From contig CAMWQY010000104.1 in assembly GCA_947176355.1 (NCBI GenBank), forward strand, positions 1-8,463: a stretch of 8,463 bases of DNA. The letters run 5' to 3'. The notes beneath the pieces are model-generated. The model saw only the letters and a list, made by a program, of their open reading frames with translations, made no database searches and had not been told where the DNA came from. The translations under genes and the position numbers were made by a program. This stretch comes from an uncultured Porphyromonadaceae bacterium. Its GTDB lineage: Bacteria; Bacteroidota; Bacteroidia; Bacteroidales; Muribaculaceae. Shown here in pieces: positions 4,712-8,463 of the stretch. Position 1 is the stretch's first letter, and each line of letters begins with the position of its first letter.

Positions 4712-5960
4712 GATCAAAATTTTAGGCGCGGCAGTAGCGTTGATGTCATTTATAGGAGAGGCGACAGCCGATAGTAACACTCCATATTCTATGTATGGAT
4801 ATGGCATATTGGGCGATCGCTCTACATCTATGCAGCGTCAGATGGGAGGTGTCGGAATAGCTATGCAGTCGGGGCGTCAGATCAATGTCATGAATCCCGC
4901 GTCTTACGCTTCAATCGACTCCTTGACTTTCCTATGGGATATGGGGGCTAATATGAATATGCGCTGGAGTAAAGACAATTCCGGAAAAGACCATGGCTTT
5001 GGTGGAGGCTTGGACTATGTCACCATGGAATTCCCATTGTCTAAGTTCATGGGTATGTCAATAGGTATGGTGCCTTGGACTCAGGTAGGCTATTCATTTG
5101 GCGATGATATAAAGTTTGGCGCCCGTCAGAATCAGGGTAATGGCGGCATCACGGAGGCATACGCCGGTGTCTCAGGAAAGATTAAAGGTTTTTCTGTAGG
5201 TGTGAATGTTTCATACAATTTCGGCACTATACAGAATGATGTCTATTCCACTCCGGAATCGAGCACTCAGTCGCTTTTTGAGCATATCATGCAAGTCAGA
5301 GACTGGAACATTGTGGCTGGTCTGCAATATAAGCAACCTATCAATAGATATAATTCATTCACTGTTGGAGCCACATATTCTCCGAAGAAGAGTTTCCATG
5401 GCAACACTTGGCTTACAATCCAGGATCTGACTTCTGATTCTCGTCCCGATACTGTGGCTTCGGGCAAAATGAATGGTAAGTATTATTCCCCACAGACTTT
5501 TGGCGTCGGATTGTCTTACACTCACGAGAAAGTCCATAAGATTATAGTGGAAGCGGACTTCTCTCTGCAACAATGGAGTGATGCCCCTTTCTCATCCCTG
5601 ATAGATGATGCAGGTCAGGTAGTGTTTGAAGGAATGAAGTTCAACGACCGTAAGAGATTTTCCGTTGGCGGCGAGTATACGCATAATGTCCGTGGCAGCT
5701 ACTTCGAAAGAATGCCTTGGCGTTTAGGTGCATTCTACACCGACGACTATCTGAAGATCGACGGAAATACCATGAAGGAGTATGGTATTTCACTCGGCAC
5801 CGGATTCACAGCCCCGGGAGGAAAGACTATGATAAACTTTGGCTTGGAATGGCGTCACCGTCAGACTTCTCCGAAAAATTTGCTTACAGAAAACTACTTC
5901 AATATAATGGTTGGCGTCAACTTTAATGAGGTATGGTTCTTTAAGAGAAAGATCAATTAA
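4701..5960 (+). CDS. Outer-membrane beta-barrel protein of the coaX-lptC cluster
   Basis: The 419-aa product begins with a signal peptide: Lys2, Lys4 and Lys6, a hydrophobic core to about residue 19, and a likely cut after Ala23. The mature part has alternating aromatic/glycine beta strands and ends in a typical barrel strand rich in Phe. Segment 64-77 (MNPASYASIDSLTF) and the small-residue stretch before it recall the N-terminal plug of FadL/PorV-like outer-membrane proteins. I know this type of protein from the same location (after coaX, before lptC) in other Bacteroidales, where its role is undefined. Its ATG lies 11 bp inside coaX, so it is probably translationally coupled. Proximity to lptC suggests envelope biogenesis, but nothing in the sequence specifies a substrate. 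Porin or lipid transport are equally open. Confidence 0.85.
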   Translation: MKSKIKILGAAVALMSFIGEATADSNTPYSMYGYGILGDRSTSMQRQMGGVGIAMQSGRQINVMNPASYASIDSLTFLWDMGANMNMRWSKDNSGKDHGFGGGLDYVTMEFPLSKFMGMSIGMVPWTQVGYSFGDDIKFGARQNQGNGGITEAYAGVSGKIKGFSVGVNVSYNFGTIQNDVYSTPESSTQSLFEHIMQVRDWNIVAGLQYKQPINRYNSFTVGATYSPKKSFHGNTWLTIQDLTSDSRPDTVASGKMNGKYYSPQTFGVGLSYTHEKVHKIIVEADFSLQQWSDAPFSSLIDDAGQVVFEGMKFNDRKRFSVGGEYTHNVRGSYFERMPWRLGAFYTDDYLKIDGNTMKEYGISLGTGFTAPGGKTMINFGLEWRHRQTSPKNLLTENYFNIMVGVNFNEVWFFKRKIN

Positions 5961-5969
5961 TAATTAATT

Positions 5970-6055
5970 CAAGTTTCGCTTGTTCTTGTATGTTGAAGTG
6001 CAATCCCTTAGCGCAGGAACTGCGCTTGTTCTCTGCGCACTCCGGGCGATGCGTA
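5970..6055. repeat. Hairpin-rich spacer between the OMP gene and lptC
   Basis: Three small hairpins sit in this stretch: CAAG-TTTCG-CTTG (5970-5982), AGCGCAG-GAA-CTGCGCT (6010-6026, 7-bp stem with 3-nt loop) and TGCGCA...TGCGTA (6034-6039 with 6050-6055, loop of 10, one wobble). The first two share the 10-mer CGCTTGTTCT (5977-5986 and 6023-6032). The style recalls the hairpin array after metK. Bases 6056-6100 hold nothing I recognise. No ORF here looks coding. Confidence 0.6.
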
Positions 6056-6100
6056 GCAGGCCGCCATCATTGCGTGCTTGCCAAAACCGAGTCGCAAAGC

Positions 6101-6135
6101 TATAATTGATCGTTAATCGTTTATAGTTGATAAAA
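6101..6135. repeat. Heptanucleotide tandem array E
   Basis: Five 7-bp units, of which AATCGTT and TATAGTT match or nearly match units of array A at the start of the window. It ends GATAAAA, like arrays C and G. A CCTTTGC just after it (6136-6142) could be part of a weak promoter for lptC, but the TA of the -7 element is missing, so I do not annotate one. The following CTCC-rich stretch (6142-6160) is a short imperfect 8-bp repeat. Confidence 0.75.
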
Positions 6136-6189
6136 CCTTTGCTCCTCTGCTCCTTTGCGTGAGATTTTTAGAGCTTGCGAAAGTTGAGG

Positions 6190-6251
6190 AATTATTAATT
6201 GAGAATTGAGAATAATTTAGAATTTTGAATAATTTGGAATTTAGAATCGGG
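6190..6251. repeat. Heptanucleotide tandem array F, running into the lptC coding sequence
   Basis: Units of the type AATTGAG/AATTTAG repeat at 7 bp, with two places where an additional AAT makes the step 10 bp. The array continues past the TTG start at 6225, so the first residues of the LptC signal peptide appear to be encoded by repeat units. The register becomes unclear after 6251. Confidence 0.7.
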
Positions 6252-6812
6252 CGATTGTCGGGGATTGCCGTGGCATTGGGCATGGCGATTACTGTGGCGT
6301 TGTCAGGGTGTAAGGAGGATGGGAAACTCGGAGTGGCTTCCCGGATAGATCCTTCCAAAATGCCTACAATGTCTACTGTCAATGTGTCTACCCTCATCTC
6401 AGATTCAGGAATCACCCAATATAAAATAGTCTCGCCGCTTTGGAATGTGTATGATGAGGTGGATACCCCTTATTGGAATTTCCCAAAAGGAATCTATCTT
6501 CAGAAATATGACAGGCAATTTAATGTCATAGCGTCAGTCGCGGCAGACTCCGCCAAGTTTTTCCGTATGCTCAATCTCTGGAAACTTGATGGCAATGTAG
6601 AATTGCATAAGGAGCCCGGGGAGTTGTTTATGACCCAGCAGTTGTTTTGGGATCAACGCCGCAACAAGCTTTATAGCGACTCTTTCATACACATTGAGAC
6701 ACCGGACCGTATGCTGGAGGGTCATGGATTTGAGAGCAACGACCAATTGACGAAATATTCCATACGGCGTCCTACCGGTATATTCCCGGTAAATGAAGAC
6801 ATGAGAAGATAG
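6225..6812 (+). CDS. lptC: LptC-type LPS export lipoprotein
   Basis: LptC is the bitopic or lipid-anchored periplasmic component that receives lipopolysaccharide from the LptBFG extractor and passes it to the LptA bridge. The 195-aa product has a lipoprotein signal peptide with lipobox LSGC (Cys29) and basic residues Arg7 and Arg10 before the hydrophobic core. The periplasmic part is beta-rich. Residues 148-188, with SDSFIHIETPDRMLEGHGFE, fit the LptC/OstA-like repeat seen in Bacteroidetes. No good ATG exists: Met20 would remove the basic n-region, so TTG 6225 (or TTG 6234) is preferred. This start is inside heptad array F. It lies in the usual place between the outer-membrane protein gene and a CNNM/CBS gene. 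Assignment rests on pattern and context, not on an alignment. Confidence 0.85.
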   Translation: MNNLEFRIGRLSGIAVALGMAITVALSGCKEDGKLGVASRIDPSKMPTMSTVNVSTLISDSGITQYKIVSPLWNVYDEVDTPYWNFPKGIYLQKYDRQFNVIASVAADSAKFFRMLNLWKLDGNVELHKEPGELFMTQQLFWDQRRNKLYSDSFIHIETPDRMLEGHGFESNDQLTKYSIRRPTGIFPVNEDMRR

Positions 6813-6814
6813 CC

Positions 6815-6863
6815 AATTACGAATTATAAATTATGAATTATGAATTAAGCATTATGCATTAAA
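6815..6863. repeat. Heptanucleotide tandem array G
   Basis: Seven 7-bp units (AATTATG, AATTACG, AATTAAG, CATTATG types) begin two bases after the lptC stop. GATAAAACTAATT then leads to the ATG at 6877. An ATG in the array (6833) opens a nine-codon frame ending at TAA 6860-6862, a possible accidental upstream ORF. The unit and end sequence match array C before metK. Confidence 0.88.
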
Positions 6864-6876
6864 GATAAAACTAATT

Positions 6877-8154
6877 ATGTCGTTTACAGTTGCATTGGTA
6901 ATCACGATATTAGCAGTGGTTTTCTCCGCCTTTTTTTCGGGAATGGAGATAGCCTACGTGCAGTCAAATAAGGTCAGGATGCAGATCGATGGTTCGCGTG
7001 GTGGAGTCGTCGACCGGATCATCCAAGGCTTCAGCCACAATGAGGATATGTTCATATCGTCGCTCTTGGTCGGCAATAATGTGGTGCTTGTAGTGTATGG
7101 CATCACGCTTTCTGTGCTAATCAATCCGGTGCTTGAGAGATGGTTTGGCGATTCGGAGGCAATGGTCCTCGTTGCAAACACAATTTTTTCTACTCTCGTC
7201 ATTTTGCTGTGTGGTGAATTTATCCCCAAAGCCACCTTCCGCATCAATCCGAATTTTATGATGAGGATGTTTGCATTGCCCCTTTATATAATCTACATCA
7301 TTCTCTATCCTGTGTCAAAGTTCATATCATATATCACTAAAGGGTTGATGGGTCTTTTCGGCATCAAGGAGAACAAGGTAGATGCGCGTCTTATTACGAT
7401 GGATCAGCTTGATGATTACTTGGAGGAGCAACTCCATTCTACGCAGCAGGCACAGGGGGAAGTGGAGAATGAAGTTAAGATTTTCCGAAATGCCGTCGAC
7501 TTCAAAGACACTACCATAGGGGAGTGCATGCGGCCACGCAATGAGATAGTGGCAGTGGAAAAGGACACTACCTCGAGAGATGACCTCCTTTCTTTGTTTT
7601 CGCGCACGGGATTGTCAAAGATCGTGGTATATAAAGAGGATATAGACGATGTAGTAGGCTATATCCATATTTCGGAACTTTTCAACTTGGATTCAGATTG
7701 GCGTCAACATATAAAACCGGTGATTTTCACTCCGGAGACTATGCTTGCCAATAAGATGATGCGAAGGATGATAGCTGAGAAAAAGTCGCTTTGCATCGTG
7801 ATCGATGAATTTGGTGGCACATCCGGTCTCGCAACTCTTGAAGACCTCGTAGAAGAAATATTCGGTGAGATTGAAGACGAGCACGACCGTCAGAAGCAGA
7901 TGTTCAGGAAGTTGACAGATGGTGAGTTTGAGATTTCAGGCAGAGCTGAGATAGCTGCTGTCAATGAAGGGCTTGGCTTGGACCTGAAGGAATCGGAAGA
8001 TTATAACACTATTGCCGGATATATATTGCATTATACCGAGGCGCTCCCGGCAGAAGGAGACTCCTTCGAGATAGGAGATCTCAAGTTTACAGTGACGCGT
8101 ATGTCGACCACCCGCATCGAGCAAGTGAAAGTCTCCACCAACTACCAACGATAA
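6877..8154 (+). CDS. CNNM/CBS-domain membrane protein (CorC/HlyC, GldE-like)
   Basis: The 425-aa product has three parts. Residues 1 to about 170 form the CNNM (DUF21) membrane domain, with SGMEIAY at 21-27 and GEFIPKA at 113-119, both typical. A CBS pair follows, CBS1 at about 215-270 and CBS2 at about 280-335, including VIDEFGGTSGLATLEDLVEE (298-317). The CorC/HlyC-type C-terminal domain spans about 345-420. Family members transport or regulate Mg and other divalent cations; the hemolysin label is historical. In Bacteroidetes, GldE of the gliding/secretion machinery has the same architecture, so a GldE-like role is possible but not shown. The start ATG follows array G without a Shine-Dalgarno sequence. 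The last residues NYQR and the stop codon are encoded by the first unit of a repeat array, and the family does not need them. Confidence 0.93.
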   Translation: MSFTVALVITILAVVFSAFFSGMEIAYVQSNKVRMQIDGSRGGVVDRIIQGFSHNEDMFISSLLVGNNVVLVVYGITLSVLINPVLERWFGDSEAMVLVANTIFSTLVILLCGEFIPKATFRINPNFMMRMFALPLYIIYIILYPVSKFISYITKGLMGLFGIKENKVDARLITMDQLDDYLEEQLHSTQQAQGEVENEVKIFRNAVDFKDTTIGECMRPRNEIVAVEKDTTSRDDLLSLFSRTGLSKIVVYKEDIDDVVGYIHISELFNLDSDWRQHIKPVIFTPETMLANKMMRRMIAEKKSLCIVIDEFGGTSGLATLEDLVEEIFGEIEDEHDRQKQMFRKLTDGEFEISGRAEIAAVNEGLGLDLKESEDYNTIAGYILHYTEALPAEGDSFEIGDLKFTVTRMSTTRIEQVKVSTNYQR

Positions 8155-8200
8155 ACTACCAACGCTAAACGACCAACGCTAAACGACCACGCTAAACGAT
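8140..8200. repeat. Heptanucleotide tandem array H (14-bp higher order) across a stop codon
   Basis: Four 14-bp units, each two heptads of the type AACGACC + AACGCTA, run from 8140 to 8194, the fourth missing one A, with a partial fifth unit to 8200. The first unit lies within the preceding gene and encodes its last four residues and the stop TAA. Because each further unit also contains TAA or TAAA and the period is not a multiple of three, all forward frames close quickly. Confidence 0.92.
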
Positions 8201-8217
8201 AAATTCCACGAGTCAAT

Positions 8218-8256
8218 AACGTAATAAAGCATGCTCCGCATGCGCCCCACCAAGTC
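8218..8256. repeat. Dispersed copy of the post-metK hairpin repeat
   Basis: These 39 bases match the 41-bp repeat at 2807-2847 with two G-to-A changes in the tail and intact hairpin arms GCATGC-TCC-GCATGC (8229-8243). It is in the same orientation relative to the upstream gene, again 3' of a coding sequence. Here it is single, not arrayed. Confidence 0.9.
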
Positions 8257-8420
8257 AATCATCACCCTGAGCCGCCAATAATGAGTGTACTATGTAATCA
8301 CAATTATTAATAGTTCATAAAATTTAAGGAGTACGTTACGTTAAAGTTGTTAAATTGTGTTAAAATATACAATTATAGGTTAATTTAATAATGGTATTTC
8401 CCGCTTTGTGTGAAACCAAT
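8257..8420. other. AT-rich intergenic stretch with spaced GTTAA motifs
   Basis: No ORF, tRNA or strong hairpin is visible. GTTAA occurs at 8340, 8349, 8359 and 8379, spaced 9, 10 and 20 bp, close to helical phasing, 65-105 bp upstream of a probable -7 element at 8444. This could be intrinsically curved DNA or a regulator-binding region, or chance in AT-rich sequence. Confidence 0.4.
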
Positions 8421-8422
8421 AT

Positions 8423-8451
8423 TAATTTTAATAAAAATTTAGTTAATTTTG
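8423..8451 (+). promoter_or_regulatory. Probable promoter for a gene beyond the window
   Basis: TAATTTTG (8444-8451) fits the Bacteroidetes -7 element TAnnTTTG and is followed by CA, as in the metK promoter. TAATTT at 8423-8428 lies 21 bp upstream, in place of the usual TTTG. The transcription start would fall at the very end of the window. Confidence 0.5.
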
Positions 8452-8463
8452 CATTCACTGTTT

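Noticed and set aside
6134..6160. Possible lptC promoter with CCTTTGC and CTCC repeats
   Set aside because: The TA of the -7 element is absent and no upstream element is seen, so support is too weak for a feature.
8277..8308. AATAAT (8277-8282) and ATTATT (8303-8308) as a terminator stem for the CNNM gene
   Set aside because: A six-pair all-AT stem with a 20-nt loop and no T run is too weak.

Overview
The window reads as a chromosomal housekeeping segment of a gut-type Bacteroidales bacterium. The evidence is a Bacteroidetes-type MetK (441 aa), absence of Shine-Dalgarno sequences, Bacteroidetes-like -7 elements (TAnnTTTG followed by C), and a coaX / outer-membrane protein / lptC / CNNM-CBS gene order. 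Muribaculaceae is my guess for the family but is not proven. Every complete gene lies on the + strand; no mobile element, tRNA, rRNA or CRISPR array is visible.

Layout: (1) 1-47, the tail of a membrane protein. (2) 125-1060, a MenA/UbiA-type prenyltransferase homologue that has lost most of its metal-binding aspartates. (3) 1162-2758, metK (S-adenosylmethionine synthetase) behind a long leader with a SAM-II-like aptamer, an apparent antiterminator and an intrinsic terminator. (4) 2807-3085, a non-coding block with an array of short hairpins, a terminator and a probable promoter. (5) 3127-5960, a compact cluster: FtsB/DivIC-like division protein, small four-helix membrane protein, type III pantothenate kinase (coaX) and an outer-membrane beta-barrel protein whose start overlaps coaX. 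(6) 6225-8154, LptC-type LPS-export lipoprotein and a CNNM/CBS (CorC/HlyC, GldE-like) membrane protein. (7) 8155-8463, repeats and a probable promoter for a gene beyond the window. The second half is therefore mostly envelope biology, with coenzyme A and SAM synthesis beside it.

The most unusual signal is between the genes. Nearly every spacer longer than a few bases contains a tandem array with a period of exactly 7 bp, but each spacer has its own unit (AATCGTT, AATTCAT/AATTCTC, AATTATG, AAGTATT, AACGCTA and others). Some arrays fill the gap exactly from stop to start, and some supply the stop or start codon of the flanking gene. A second dispersed element is a hairpin with a 6-bp stem and 3-nt loop. 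It occurs three times in a row after metK and once after the CNNM gene; the middle copy has both arms changed yet still paired, which indicates selection for the hairpin.

The metK leader is the best-supported regulatory device: the conserved aptamer strand AAAATGCT can pair either within a SAM-II-like pseudoknot or with the 5' arm of the terminator, giving a simple model for SAM-dependent shut-off of SAM synthesis. All functional statements come from reading motifs and base pairing by eye; no database search or folding program was run.
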